The position numbers and the translations under genes are program-made. A stretch of DNA of 64,000 nucleotides, from NCBI RefSeq assembly GCF_002043005.1, contig NZ_CP020330.1, positions 1,138,501 to 1,202,500 on the forward strand, written 5' to 3'. The notes under the pieces are model-generated. The model was not told where the DNA came from. It saw only the letters and a program-made list of their open reading frames with translations, and did no database searches. The DNA is from Martelella mediterranea DSM 17316 (GTDB taxonomy: Bacteria; Pseudomonadota; Alphaproteobacteria; Rhizobiales; Rhizobiaceae). Shown piece after piece: positions 17,615 through 27,003 of the stretch. Positions within the stretch are counted from its first letter, which is position 1; the number at the start of each line of letters is the position of its first letter.

Positions 17615-18859
17615 ATGACGATACGCCAGAAAATGCTGGATGAGCTGAAGAACCGCCGCGATGGCTTCACGCTCGCCCGGCCGTTTTACACCGACCCGGA
17701 CTATTTCCGCGTCGACATGGAGAATTTCTATTACCGCGACTGGCTGTTCGTCGCCCATGATTGCGAACTGCCGCGTCCGGGCAATTACCTGACGATCCAG
17801 ATCGGTGATTATTCGGTGATCCTCACGCGCGGGCGCGACAAGGTCATCCGGGCGCTGCACAATTCCTGCCGCCATCGCGGCTCGCGCGTCTGCGCCAATG
17901 AGAAGGGCACGACCGCCAAGCTCGTCTGTCCCTATCACCAGTGGACCTACGATCTCGACGGTTCGCTGCAATATGTCCGCCACATGGGCGAGGATTTCGA
18001 CAAGGCGCAATACGGTCTCAAGCCGGTGCATTGCGAGAGCATCGAGGGCTATATCTTCATCTGCCTCGCCGAGCATGCTCCCGATATCGCGCCGCTGAGG
18101 GACAGGATCGCGCCCTATATCGCGCCGCATAACATTCGCGAGACCAAGGTCGCCTTCAAGAGCTCGATCGTCGAGAAGGGCAACTGGAAGCTGGTCTGGG
18201 AAAACAATCGTGAGTGCTATCACTGCGCCGCCAATCACCCGGAACTGTGCCGCACCTATCCCGAGGCCGCCTCCGTCACCGGCGTGCAGGGAATGGCGGA
18301 TGATCCGGAAATCCAGGCGCACTGGGCTCATTGCGAGGCGGGGGGGCTGGAGGCGAAGTTCTTCATCAACCCCGACGGCCAGTTCCGCATCACCCGCATG
18401 CCGCTGATCCCCGGCGCGGAGAGCTACACCATGTCAGGCCAGCGCGCGGTCAAGAAGCCGATGGGTCCGAAGACCAATGTGGCCGGCATCGGCGCACTGC
18501 TGCTGTTTCATTATCCCACCACCTGGAACCATTTCCTGGGCGACCACGCGATCTCCTTCCGGGTGCTGCCGCTCGGGCCGGAGGAAACCGAGGTCACAAC
18601 CACGTGGATGGTGCCGAAGGATGCGGTCGAGGGCATCGACTACGATCTGGAGGAACTGACCCATGTCTGGACCTTCACCAATGACCAGGATCGCCAGATC
18701 GTGGAGGAGAATGCGCGCGGCATCCGCTCGCCCGCCTATGAGCCCGGCCCTTATTGCGAAGAGGATGAGGGCGGCGTGATGCAGTTTGTCGAATGGTACG
18801 CGAACACCTCGATTTCGCGGCTTTCCGACACCGCCGCGCCGCTGTCGATCGTTGCCTGA
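17615..18859 (+). CDS. gbcA: Rieske oxygenase, glycine betaine demethylase subunit
   Basis: Terminal oxygenase of 414 residues that, with its reductase, would oxidatively demethylate glycine betaine to dimethylglycine and formaldehyde. The Rieske [2Fe-2S] site is CRHRGSRVC near residue 88 and CPYHQW near 108. The mononuclear iron site is ENNRECYHCAANHPELC near 200, with a bridging Asp likely in FTNDQDRQIVEENARG near 358. The length and the adjacent FAD/ferredoxin reductase fit GbcA; stachydrine or carnitine oxygenases are close alternatives. The ATG at 17615 has CCGGAGG in front; the TTG at 17588 is rejected. Confidence 0.85.
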   Translation: MTIRQKMLDELKNRRDGFTLARPFYTDPDYFRVDMENFYYRDWLFVAHDCELPRPGNYLTIQIGDYSVILTRGRDKVIRALHNSCRHRGSRVCANEKGTTAKLVCPYHQWTYDLDGSLQYVRHMGEDFDKAQYGLKPVHCESIEGYIFICLAEHAPDIAPLRDRIAPYIAPHNIRETKVAFKSSIVEKGNWKLVWENNRECYHCAANHPELCRTYPEAASVTGVQGMADDPEIQAHWAHCEAGGLEAKFFINPDGQFRITRMPLIPGAESYTMSGQRAVKKPMGPKTNVAGIGALLLFHYPTTWNHFLGDHAISFRVLPLGPEETEVTTTWMVPKDAVEGIDYDLEELTHVWTFTNDQDRQIVEENARGIRSPAYEPGPYCEEDEGGVMQFVEWYANTSISRLSDTAAPLSIVA

Positions 18860-18860
18860 T

Positions 18861-19946
18861 ATGATGAAGTCGAAGACCTTCAAGCATATCGATGAGATGG
18901 TGCCGTGGAATGGCCGCGAGCACATGCTCGAATGCGTGGCCTGGACGCCGGAAGCGCCCGACGTGATGACCTTCACCTTCAGGGCGGAGAAGGAAAACAT
19001 CTGGTTCCGCTACATGCCGGGCCAGTATATCACGCTGGAACTGCCGGTCGGTCCGGAGCCGATCCTCCGGACCTACACGATCTCGTCCAGCCCGACCCGG
19101 CCCTTTACCATCGCGGTGACGGTCAAGGCGCAGAAGGACAGCATCGGCACGCGCTGGATGTTCGAGAACCTGCACCCCGGCATGAAGCTCAAGGCGATCG
19201 GCCCGCTCGGCGATTTCTCCTATGTCACCAAGCCGGCGGAGAAATACCTGTTCATCTCGGCCGGTTCCGGCATCACGCCGATGATGTCGATGACGCGCGA
19301 TCTCGGCGACCGCGATCCTGACACCGATATCGCCTTCATCCACTGCGCCCGTTCGCCCAACGACATCATCTTCCGCTGGGAGCTGGAGTATAAGGCGCGC
19401 TACATGCCGTTCTTCAATCTCGGCTTCATCGTCACCGAGCTGGAGCGCACCCAGCTCTGGTCCGGGCTGAAGGGCTTCATCGATCGCGCCAAGATCGCGC
19501 TGCTGGTGCCGGATTTCCTGGAGCGGCGGGTTTTCTGCTGCGGGCCGGATCCGTTCATGGCGACGGTCCGGGATTCGCTCGAAAGCTCCAGCTTCGACAT
19601 GGAAAACAATTATTTCCAGGAAACCTTCAAGCCGGAAGCGCCATCGCCTGCCGTCTTTGTCGGCGAAAGCGCGGACGAGGACAAGCGGCTGGTCATCGAA
19701 TTCGCCGATTCGGGCGTTCGCGCCGAGGTGCCGCCCGGCTTCACCATTCTGCAGACAGCCCGCAATGCCGGGGTCCGCATTCCCGCCGCCTGCGAAAGCG
19801 GCATCTGCGGCACCTGCCGCACCATGTGCAAATCCGGCAAGGTCGACATGCAGCATAATGGCGGCATTCTCGATGACGAGATCGAGGAGGGCTATATCCT
19901 CGCCTGCTGCTCGCGGCCGCTGACCGATGTCGAGGTGGAAGCCTGA
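18861..19946 (+). CDS. gbcB: Ferredoxin reductase-like subunit of betaine demethylase
   Basis: Electron-transfer partner of GbcA, 361 residues. An FAD-binding reductase domain has RTYTISSSPTRP near 72. A nucleotide-binding domain has FISAGSGITPMMSM near 130 and CCGPDPFM near 228. A C-terminal plant-type [2Fe-2S] domain has CESGICGTCRTMC near 312 and a final C in ILACCSRP. It starts one base after the gbcA stop, so the two are surely one transcript. Electrons would pass from NAD(P)H to FAD to ferredoxin domain to the Rieske centre. Confidence 0.87.
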   Translation: MMKSKTFKHIDEMVPWNGREHMLECVAWTPEAPDVMTFTFRAEKENIWFRYMPGQYITLELPVGPEPILRTYTISSSPTRPFTIAVTVKAQKDSIGTRWMFENLHPGMKLKAIGPLGDFSYVTKPAEKYLFISAGSGITPMMSMTRDLGDRDPDTDIAFIHCARSPNDIIFRWELEYKARYMPFFNLGFIVTELERTQLWSGLKGFIDRAKIALLVPDFLERRVFCCGPDPFMATVRDSLESSSFDMENNYFQETFKPEAPSPAVFVGESADEDKRLVIEFADSGVRAEVPPGFTILQTARNAGVRIPAACESGICGTCRTMCKSGKVDMQHNGGILDDEIEEGYILACCSRPLTDVEVEA

Positions 19947-19956
19947 CGCTGAAGGC

Positions 19957-20520
19957 TCACGGTTCCGACAGGCAATCGCGGATCAGCGCGACAAGCTGAT
20001 CGCCGGCGGTTTCAAGCGTTCCGGAATTATCGATCGTCACCACATCGAAATCGCCGTGAACCGCCATGGTCGAGCGGGCCAGCCGGGCGGTGATCTGGTC
20101 GGGGCCCTCGCGGCCGCGCGCGGCAAGCCTTTCGGCGAGGATTTCAGGCCTGGCGGTAACATTGACCACCGTGAGCCGGGCAAAGGCCGCGCGGAAATCG
20201 GCGAGCGCCTTGCGCGAACCGTTGCAGAGCGCCACCCCGCCATTGGCGACAAAGGCGCGGTGTTCTGCGGGAATGCCATATTCAAGGCCATGCGCTGACC
20301 ACACTACCGCAAAACCGCCCGCCGCCCTCCTTGCTGCAAAGGCGTCCGGCGACATGGTGTCGTGGATTTCGCTGTCGTGGTCGCTCGGCCGGGTGATCAC
20401 GCGGCGCACCACTGCAAAACGCGGTTGATTGCAAAGGGCGGCGGCGTAATTGATCAGGCTGTCCTTGCCGGCCCCGCTCGGGCCGACCACGACGATCATT
20501 CTGCCCGCTTCCGCCATCAA
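19957..20520 (-). CDS. phnN: Ribose 1,5-bisphosphate phosphokinase
   Basis: Phosphorylates ribose 1,5-bisphosphate to PRPP, the last step that salvages the sugar left after C-P bond cleavage in phosphonate use. The 187 residues form a guanylate-kinase-like fold with Walker A GPSGAGKDS at 13-21, VVRRVITRP near 40 and an LAARGRE region near 137. It lies 1 base after phnM in one operon. It converges with gbcB, the two stops being 10 bases apart. Confidence 0.9.
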   Translation of the reverse strand: MMAEAGRMIVVVGPSGAGKDSLINYAAALCNQPRFAVVRRVITRPSDHDSEIHDTMSPDAFAARRAAGGFAVVWSAHGLEYGIPAEHRAFVANGGVALCNGSRKALADFRAAFARLTVVNVTARPEILAERLAARGREGPDQITARLARSTMAVHGDFDVVTIDNSGTLETAGDQLVALIRDCLSEP

Positions 20521-20521
20521 A

Positions 20522-21661
20522 TCAGGCCACCCGCTTGCCCGCCCGCCAGACCGCCCGCGTCACCGGCGCGCCGGAGGGGCGGTGGACGCGCACAAGATCG
20601 GCCCTCAGACCCGGCGCGATCCGCCCGCGATCGTTGAGCTTCACGGCCCTCGCCGGCGTCGCCGTCACCATCTTGAGCGCGCGCGGCAGGCTGATCGTCT
20701 CGACCGTATCGGCGAGGATGAACGGGGCATAGAGCAGGCTGAAGGGCACGTAATCTGACGACAGCACGTCCAGCACGCCGCGTTCGGCCAAATCGCGCGC
20801 GGCGATATTGCCGGAATGCGACTTGCCGCGCACCACATTGGGCGCGCCCATCAGCACCGAAAGCCCGGCCTTGTGCGAGGCGTTGGCGGCCTCGAGACTC
20901 GTCGGAAACTCGGCAACCGCGACGCCATGGCCGATCGCCTCTTCCACATGGGCAAGCGTGGCGTCGTCATGGCTGGCGATGGCGATGCCGCGGGCGGCGC
21001 AGTGGTCGGAGATCATCTGCCGGTGCGGACCGGCATATTTTTCCGACCGACCCTGACGTTCCGCGACGAAGGCCGCGAAGGCCTCGTCGGAAAGGCCGCG
21101 CTTCGGCTTGTAGTAGAGTTCGTACTGTGAAAGATCGGTAAACTGCCGCTGGCCGGGCGCATGGTCCATCAGCGAGGTCAGCCGGACATGCGGATCATTC
21201 TCGAAGCCGGCGAAATGCTCCATCACATTGGCTGCGGAAACCTCGCAGCGCAGATGCAGGAAGTGCTGGGCCTTCAGCCGGTTCTCGCGCTCGGCTTGCT
21301 GGATCGCGTCGGCCATGTCGCGCATCTCGCCGAGATCGAAACCGTCGCCATCGTCGGAGCCCATGCGCAGGCAGTCGAAGACGGTGGTGATGCCGGAGGC
21401 GATGATCTGTCCGTCATGGGCCTGGACGGCCGCGATCTTGTCCCAGCGCACGCCGGGGCGTGGCGCATAATGGCCTTCGAGATGATCGGTATGAAGCTCG
21501 ATCAGGCCGGGGATCAGGTAATCCCCCTCCATGTCGTCGCCATGGCGGGTCGGGTGTTCCGAGATGTCGGCGATTTCGCCGTCGCGCACCATGAGCGCGC
21601 CATGCACGATCTCGTCCTCAAGCACGATCCGCGCATTGGTGAAAACGGTTTCGGCGCTCAT
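20522..21661 (-). CDS. phnM: Alpha-D-ribose 1-methylphosphonate 5-triphosphate diphosphatase
   Basis: Amidohydrolase-family enzyme that removes pyrophosphate from ribose 1-methylphosphonate 5-triphosphate before C-P lyase acts. The 379-residue protein has the metal-binding ELHTDHLEGHYAPRPGVRW near residue 56, SDHCAARGIAIASHDDAT near 205 and SSDYVPFSLL near 298. These are specific to PhnM rather than dihydroorotase. It overlaps the upstream DUF1045 gene by ATGA and is followed by phnN. The core lyase genes phnGHIJK are not in this window. Confidence 0.92.
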   Translation of the reverse strand: MSAETVFTNARIVLEDEIVHGALMVRDGEIADISEHPTRHGDDMEGDYLIPGLIELHTDHLEGHYAPRPGVRWDKIAAVQAHDGQIIASGITTVFDCLRMGSDDGDGFDLGEMRDMADAIQQAERENRLKAQHFLHLRCEVSAANVMEHFAGFENDPHVRLTSLMDHAPGQRQFTDLSQYELYYKPKRGLSDEAFAAFVAERQGRSEKYAGPHRQMISDHCAARGIAIASHDDATLAHVEEAIGHGVAVAEFPTSLEAANASHKAGLSVLMGAPNVVRGKSHSGNIAARDLAERGVLDVLSSDYVPFSLLYAPFILADTVETISLPRALKMVTATPARAVKLNDRGRIAPGLRADLVRVHRPSGAPVTRAVWRAGKRVA

Positions 21662-22413
21662 TCCTCGGTTTCTCCGGCCCCAGTCTCGCTCGTACCTGTC
21701 TCTTCGGTCCCGAAAAGCGTGGTTTGGCCGCCCGTCAGCGGCTGCCAGCGGCGGATCACGAAGGGTGCGCCGCGCCGCTCCTCCATGAACAGCGCGATGC
21801 CGGAAATTTCAAGCGGCTTGCCGACGAAGGGCGCGAAATAATCCTCGATGGCGGTCTCGATCACGTGCATGTCGGTTCCCGTCACCGGTCCCGTCAGCGT
21901 CATGTGGAAGCGGAAATCATCGAAGACGTAAGGATAGCCCCAGCGCTCCAGATTGTCGCGTTCCGCTTCGCTCAGTTCCTCCGGCTTGCGCCGCGCGATC
22001 TCCTCGTTGGCGAGCGGCGCGCGCATCGGCTCGAAATAGCGCACGACATCGGCTGCGAAATCCTGCAGCATCTGACTTTCTCCAGCCGGAACGAGGGCGT
22101 GGAACTTGCCGAGCTTGCCGAGCTTCAATTCGGGTGTGTCGAATGGACTGTGCTTGCGGCAGAACACGTCAAAGGCGGCCTCCAGCGCTGCCGGCGTGGC
22201 ATTGTCGGCAAGCCGGAACGGTGCCTTCAGCGTGGCGTGGAAGCCATAGCGGGCGGCGGCCGCGGTTACGGCGCTCATCCGGCCGGCGGCGAGCGCGATA
22301 CTGTCTGGAAACGGCCGTTCCTCGCCGGCAAAGGCGTCGTAGCCGAGCCAGCGGCTGGCGGCAATCGTCAGGGGATGGTCGATGGCGGGAGTGAAATAGA
22401 TGGCGTAGCGCAA
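21658..22413 (-). CDS. DUF1045 phosphonate-operon protein (2H-phosphoesterase-like)
   Basis: Protein of 251 residues that commonly occurs inside alphaproteobacterial phn operons. It carries two HxT-type motifs, FHATLKAPF near residue 57 and FHMTLTGPV near 173, which suggest a 2H-phosphoesterase fold. The biochemical role is not known to me. The likely start is a TTG at 22413, which gives the conserved LRYAIYFTPA opening and has AAGGA 8 bases upstream; the longer frame to 22752 would run into the neighbouring acetyltransferase gene. The C-terminus is Glu/Thr-rich. Confidence 0.8.
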   Translation of the reverse strand: MRYAIYFTPAIDHPLTIAASRWLGYDAFAGEERPFPDSIALAAGRMSAVTAAAARYGFHATLKAPFRLADNATPAALEAAFDVFCRKHSPFDTPELKLGKLGKFHALVPAGESQMLQDFAADVVRYFEPMRAPLANEEIARRKPEELSEAERDNLERWGYPYVFDDFRFHMTLTGPVTGTDMHVIETAIEDYFAPFVGKPLEISGIALFMEERRGAPFVIRRWQPLTGGQTTLFGTEETGTSETGAGETEE

Positions 22414-22544
22414 ATCGTTTTCCTTGCCCGAAATGAAGGGAGGATGAGGAAAGTGCAGGGATTCGTCCGTCTTTGCAAGGCGTCCCGTCTTCTTCAATGC
22501 GCGGCCCGAGCCGTTGGTTCCGTCGGCGGTGCTGCGGCAGGCGG

Positions 22545-23078
22545 TCAAAGCGACAGCGGCAGCGGGTCGCTCCGGTTTCCCTCGCCGAGCGGGCGCTGCA
22601 TGAATACGGTGTCGAGCCATTTTCCGTGCTTGAAGCCGGTTCCCGTCAGCCGGCCGGACTCGGTGAAGCCAAGCGCCGTATGGAGCGCGATCGAAGCCGG
22701 GCTGGCCCCGCCGATGACGGCGACCATCTGGCGGAATCCGCGCGTCTCGCATTCCGTTACCAATTGCGAAAGCAGGCTTTTGCCCACGCCCTTGCCGCGC
22801 GCTTCCGGAGAAAGATAGACCGAATTTTCGACCAGCCAGCGATAGGCCGGACGGGTGCGGAAGGCGTTGGCGTAGGCATAGCCGATGATGCGGTCACCCT
22901 CGACGGCGGCGAGATAGGGGTAGCCGGCGGCGGTGATCGCGGCCATCCGCGCTTCCATTTCCTCCCGGCTCGGCGGCTCCAGCTCATAGCTCGCCACCCC
23001 GTTCAGCACGCATTCGGCATAGATTTCGGTGATCGCGGAAAGATCGGCGGGCGAGGCGGGGCGGAGGGTGACGGTCAT
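22545..23078 (-). CDS. GNAT N-acetyltransferase (phosphinothricin acetyltransferase-like)
   Basis: Acetyl-CoA-dependent acetyltransferase of 177 residues. The GNAT fold is clear from IRPASPAD-like TLRPASPADLSAI at the start, NSVYLSPEARGKGVGKSLL near residue 86 (acetyl-CoA pyrophosphate loop) and ALHTALGFTESG near 130. The sequence type is that of Pat/Bar enzymes, which acetylate phosphinothricin or methionine sulfoximine. Its position just upstream of DUF1045-phnM-phnN hints at an aminophosphonate or related amine as substrate. A second protein of this type lies at 49137-49631. Confidence 0.84.
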   Translation of the reverse strand: MTVTLRPASPADLSAITEIYAECVLNGVASYELEPPSREEMEARMAAITAAGYPYLAAVEGDRIIGYAYANAFRTRPAYRWLVENSVYLSPEARGKGVGKSLLSQLVTECETRGFRQMVAVIGGASPASIALHTALGFTESGRLTGTGFKHGKWLDTVFMQRPLGEGNRSDPLPLSL

Positions 23079-23150
23079 GGTCCGGGTCGGGGCAGGTGGA
23101 AAGGTAACGGGAACGATAATCCGCTTTCGGCCCGCAGGGAAGCGGGCACG

Positions 23151-23174
23151 AAAAAGGCGGCCCGAAAGCCGCCT
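23151..23174 (-). terminator. Terminator downstream of the BI-1 family gene
   Basis: Read on the minus strand, AGGCGGC and GCCGCCT pair around a six-base loop and run into TTTTT. It lies 26 bases after the stop of the 23201-23956 gene. Confidence 0.85.
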
Positions 23175-23200
23175 CGATCAGTGTTCCATCATCGTCCGGA

Positions 23201-23956
23201 TCAGTTGCGGTTGCCGAGCAGGCGCAGCATGAACAGGAACATGTTGATGAAGTCGAGGTAGAGCGTCAGCGCGCCCATCACCGCCTTGCGGCCAGCCACT
23301 TCATGGCCGTCGCCTTCATAGTACATTTCCTTGATCTTCTGCGTGTCCCAAGCGGTCAGGCCGGCGAAGATCAGCACGCCGAGAACCGAGATCGCGAAGC
23401 CGAGCGCGCTCGACTGCAGGAAGATGTTGACGATCATGGCGATGATCACGCCGAACAGGCCGATGACCATGAACGAGCCCATCGCCGACAGATCACGCTT
23501 GGTGGTGTAGCCGTAAAGCGACAGCGCGCCGAACGAAGCGGCGGTGATGAAGAAGGTCTGGACGACGCTCTGGCCGGTATAAACCAGGAAGATCGTCGAC
23601 AGCGAAATGCCGGTCAGCGCGGCATAGACCCAGAACGCCGTCTGGGCCGCGGCAACGCTCATCTTGTTGATGCGGAACGCCAGGAAAAAGAAGGCGATCA
23701 GCGGTGCGAACATGACCAGCCACTTCAGCGGCGAGGCGTACATGACCTGACCGAACTGGGTAAGCTGAACCTGGCCGCTGGCATCGCCCGATACCGAGGC
23801 CGTGAAGATTCCGTAAGCCGCGATGCCGGTGATCACGAGGCCGAGAGCCATGAGATTGTAGACGCGCAGCATGTAGGCGCGCAGTCCCTGATCGATTGCA
23901 GCACTCGCCTGGGCTCCCGCCTGCGCGTGATTCTGATAGTTGCGAAGATCAGCCAT
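23201..23956 (-). CDS. Bax inhibitor-1 / YccA family membrane protein
   Basis: Seven-helix inner-membrane protein of 251 residues of the BI-1/TMBIM family. The N-terminal 30 residues are soluble (NYQNHAQAGAQASAAIDQGLRAYMLRVYNLMA), as is usual in alphaproteobacteria. FAGLTAWDTQKIKEMY near residue 208 is the family signature; its acidic residues line the calcium/proton pore in the bacterial homologue of known structure. Members can interact with FtsH or leak calcium, but the role here is undetermined. It is monocistronic with its own terminator. Confidence 0.9.
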   Translation of the reverse strand: MADLRNYQNHAQAGAQASAAIDQGLRAYMLRVYNLMALGLVITGIAAYGIFTASVSGDASGQVQLTQFGQVMYASPLKWLVMFAPLIAFFFLAFRINKMSVAAAQTAFWVYAALTGISLSTIFLVYTGQSVVQTFFITAASFGALSLYGYTTKRDLSAMGSFMVIGLFGVIIAMIVNIFLQSSALGFAISVLGVLIFAGLTAWDTQKIKEMYYEGDGHEVAGRKAVMGALTLYLDFINMFLFMLRLLGNRN

Positions 23957-24232
23957 TGAGTTCCTCTAAAAAAGCCCCTCGTTGTTCACGGTGTCGGGCG
24001 TCGCAGCAGGGCGACAGCCCAGGCGCCGCTGGGGGGCTCCAGCAAGCCTGACGATAATATGAGGGGAATGGCAACGCGATACAAGGCATATCCGTTTGGA
24101 ATCCGTCGGCAAATCCTCAATTTTTCGTAAGAAACGCGCCGGCGGCCTGCAAAACAGCAATCGGAAGCACCATTTCTCCTGCAAAGCCCCTACATCCGGC
24201 AATAATGCCGACCGCAAGAAAAGAGGATATTC

Positions 24233-24436
24233 ATGCGCTATTTCATCGCCGTCATTCTGCCGTGGCTTTCGTTTTTCACCATCGGCAAACCGTTTTCCGG
24301 CGTTATCTGCCTGATATTGCAGATCACCCTGATCGGCTGGCCGGTCGCCGCGCTCTGGGCCCTGTTCGCCGTCCAGAACTACTGGGCCGACCGCCGCAAC
24401 GCCGAACTGATGGACGCGCTGCGCCGCGACAAATAG
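24233..24436 (+). CDS. Small membrane protein of YqaE/Pmp3 type
   Basis: A 67-residue protein with two hydrophobic helices (about 3-20 and 22-48) joined by a short GKPFSG turn, then a charged tail YWADRRNAELMDALRRDK. The layout fits the YqaE/Pmp3 family of small stress-related membrane proteins. AGAGGA lies 6 bases before the ATG. The reading frame has the codon bias of its neighbours. It converges with the ABC exporter permease gene. Confidence 0.7.
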   Translation: MRYFIAVILPWLSFFTIGKPFSGVICLILQITLIGWPVAALWALFAVQNYWADRRNAELMDALRRDK

Positions 24437-24453
24437 TCCCGCCTGAAGGACCT

Positions 24454-27003
24454 TCAAAGCTCGCGCAGATAGAGCGCGGGCTTCTGGCCGAGGAGATGCC
24501 AGGTGCCGGCGAGGCCGATGGCGACGGTGACGATCACCGCGCCGAGCACGGTCGCCAGCGCCACCGCCGGCAGCAGGGCGAAGGGCAGCATCATGATCTT
24601 CGTCAGCGCATACCACGCCGCGGCCGAACCGGCGGCGAGCGCGAAGACGCCCGTCGCAAGCCCCAGCAGCAGATATTCATAGACGAAGGCCCGGATCAGC
24701 GCCGGGCGGGTCGCGCCCAGCGTTTTCATCACCACCGCATCATGGCCGCGCCGTCGATTGCCGGCGGCCAGCGCGCCGGAAAGCACCAGCACCGAGGCAA
24801 TCAGCGCGATCGCGGCGGCCGCCCGGATCGCGGTCGCAAGCTGGCTGACGAGATCGCCGGCAATCTCCAGCGCCGCTTTCACTTCGATTGTGGTGACGGT
24901 CGGAAAGGCGCGGGTGACGGCGCCCAGGATTTCGGCGTTCGTGGCAGTGTCGGAGTCCGGATCGGTGAGGGTGGCGAGCCAGGCATGCGGCGCGCCGGCG
25001 AAGGTGTTGGGCGAGAACACCATCACGAAATTGATCGACAGCGAGTCCCATTCGACAGTGCGGAAATTGGCGATCGTCGCGGTGATATCGCGGCCGAGCA
25101 CGCTGATGGTCACGGTATCGCCGAGCTTGAGGCCGAGTTCGCGGCCTTCGTCGGCGGAGAACGAGACCAGCGGTTTGCCGCTGTAATCCTCCGGCCACCA
25201 TTCGCCTTCGGAAAGCGTTGAATTTTCCGGCAGATCGGCGTCATAGGTGATGCCGCGATCGCCCCGCAGCACCCATTTGGCATCTTCGGAAGGGGCTTCC
25301 CATTCGCTCGCCCGCGTGTCGTTGAGGCTCAGAATGCGGCCGCGCAGCATCGGCACCAGCGCCAGCTCGCCATCGGGCGCCTCCTCGTTGATCAGCGCCT
25401 TGAAGCCATCGACCTCGCTGCCCTGGATATCGACGAAGAAGAAATCCGGCGCGCGTTCCGGCAGCGAGCGCGAAAGCTCGCGGTTGAGATTGCCATCGAT
25501 CAGCGCCAGGCCGACCAGCAGCGTCAGCCCGAGACCGAGCGAGAGCACGACCGAGCCCGTCAGCGCGCCGGGGCGGTGGATATTGCCGACGGCGAGCCTG
25601 AGCGACGGCGCGTGCGGGCGCGGGGCCCGCGCGGCCAGCCATTTGATGGCAAGCGCCACCAGCCGCAACACCACGAAGGCGCCGGCGACGGAGGCGAGGA
25701 ACACGGCCGCGACGAAGCGCTCCTTGGCGGTGAAGATCGCAAGTGCTGCGAGCAGCGCCAGCGTTACGCCGGTGGCGGCCAGGAACGGCCATGCCGGGCG
25801 GCCGCCCTCGTCGAAACTGTGTTCGCGCAGCAGCGCGGTTGCCGGCACGTTGCGGGCGGCGGCAAGCGGCAGGATCGCGAAGGCGAGCGCGGTCAGAATG
25901 CCGAACAGCGCCGCAAGCGCCAGCGCGAGAGGGAAAATGCCGGCGGGGATCGCGATTTCGAGCAGGGAGGAGAGCAGCGGCAACGCGATCAGCGGAATGA
26001 TCGCCCCGAAAACCAGACCGATCGCGATCCCGATCAGCGCCACCAGCATGATCTGCAGGAAGTAGATCGCGACCACCATATCGGCCGGCGCGCCCATGCA
26101 TTTGAAGGCCGCGATCGCCCGTCGGCGGCTTTCCAGATAGGCGCTGACCGCGTTGGCGATCCCGACGCCGCCGGTGATCAGCGTGGCGAGGCCCACCAGC
26201 GTCAGGAATTCCGACAACCGGTCGACATTCTCGCTGAGCGAGGGGGCCGCGCGGTCGCTGGTGCGGATCTGCCAGCCGGTATCGGGGAATTTCTCCTCCG
26301 CCGCGGTCTTGACCGCTTCCGGCGTCATCGCGGGATCGGCAAGCCGCACGCGATAACCGTATTCGGCAAGGCTGCCGATCTGGACGAGGCCCGAGGCGTC
26401 GAGCGCGTCCCGGCTGATCAGGATGCGCGGGGCGAAGGCGAATCCTTCCGAAAGCGCGTCAGGCTCCTGCACCAAAGTGCCGGATACCGTGAGTTCCGCA
26501 TTGCCGAGCAGCAGGCTGTCGCCGGGGGCAAGCCCCAGCCGCTCCGCCAGCAGCGGCGCGACCAATACGCCGTATCTGCCGTCGGTCTCGGCCAGCGCCT
26601 CGCCGACGGGCATGGCGGGATCGGCTATGACCTCGCCATAGAGCGGATAGGCCCCGTCGACGGCCTTGATTTCCGCCAGCGACTGGTCGGAGCCATCGGG
26701 AAGCCGCGTCATGGAGCGCATCGTCACCGATTGCGAGGTCGGCCCGAGCGCCTCGATATAGGCGAGTGCCTCGCCCGAAAGCGGCTCGTTGTCGCGCTCG
26801 AAGCGGATATCGGCGGCGAGAATCTCGCGGCCGCGTTCGGCGATACCGGCGTTGACGGCATCGGACACCGAGTTGACGGCGGCGATCGCGGCGACGCCAA
26901 GCGCGATGCAGGCGAGGAAGATGTAGAAGCCGGAAAGCCCGCCGCGCATTTCGCGCAGCGCAAATTTCAGCGCGAGGAGAAGGTTGAGCCGGTTCTGCCT
27001 CAT
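24454..27003 (-). CDS. ABC transporter permease, FtsX/YbbP type
   Basis: Large inner-membrane subunit of 849 residues with the MacB/FtsX layout. It has an N-terminal helix (FYIFLACIALGVAAIAAVNSV near residue 26), a first periplasmic domain, a bundle of helices near 260-470 containing two FtsX segments, a second periplasmic domain near 490-720 and three C-terminal helices. The SRRRAIAAFKCMGAP and RRGHDAVVMKTLGAT coupling motifs mark the two halves. This size and duplication are those of YbbP, whose partner YbbA and esterase TesA lie next door. It overlaps the ATPase gene by 4 bases. Confidence 0.9.
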   Translation of the reverse strand: MRQNRLNLLLALKFALREMRGGLSGFYIFLACIALGVAAIAAVNSVSDAVNAGIAERGREILAADIRFERDNEPLSGEALAYIEALGPTSQSVTMRSMTRLPDGSDQSLAEIKAVDGAYPLYGEVIADPAMPVGEALAETDGRYGVLVAPLLAERLGLAPGDSLLLGNAELTVSGTLVQEPDALSEGFAFAPRILISRDALDASGLVQIGSLAEYGYRVRLADPAMTPEAVKTAAEEKFPDTGWQIRTSDRAAPSLSENVDRLSEFLTLVGLATLITGGVGIANAVSAYLESRRRAIAAFKCMGAPADMVVAIYFLQIMLVALIGIAIGLVFGAIIPLIALPLLSSLLEIAIPAGIFPLALALAALFGILTALAFAILPLAAARNVPATALLREHSFDEGGRPAWPFLAATGVTLALLAALAIFTAKERFVAAVFLASVAGAFVVLRLVALAIKWLAARAPRPHAPSLRLAVGNIHRPGALTGSVVLSLGLGLTLLVGLALIDGNLNRELSRSLPERAPDFFFVDIQGSEVDGFKALINEEAPDGELALVPMLRGRILSLNDTRASEWEAPSEDAKWVLRGDRGITYDADLPENSTLSEGEWWPEDYSGKPLVSFSADEGRELGLKLGDTVTISVLGRDITATIANFRTVEWDSLSINFVMVFSPNTFAGAPHAWLATLTDPDSDTATNAEILGAVTRAFPTVTTIEVKAALEIAGDLVSQLATAIRAAAAIALIASVLVLSGALAAGNRRRGHDAVVMKTLGATRPALIRAFVYEYLLLGLATGVFALAAGSAAAWYALTKIMMLPFALLPAVALATVLGAVIVTVAIGLAGTWHLLGQKPALYLREL

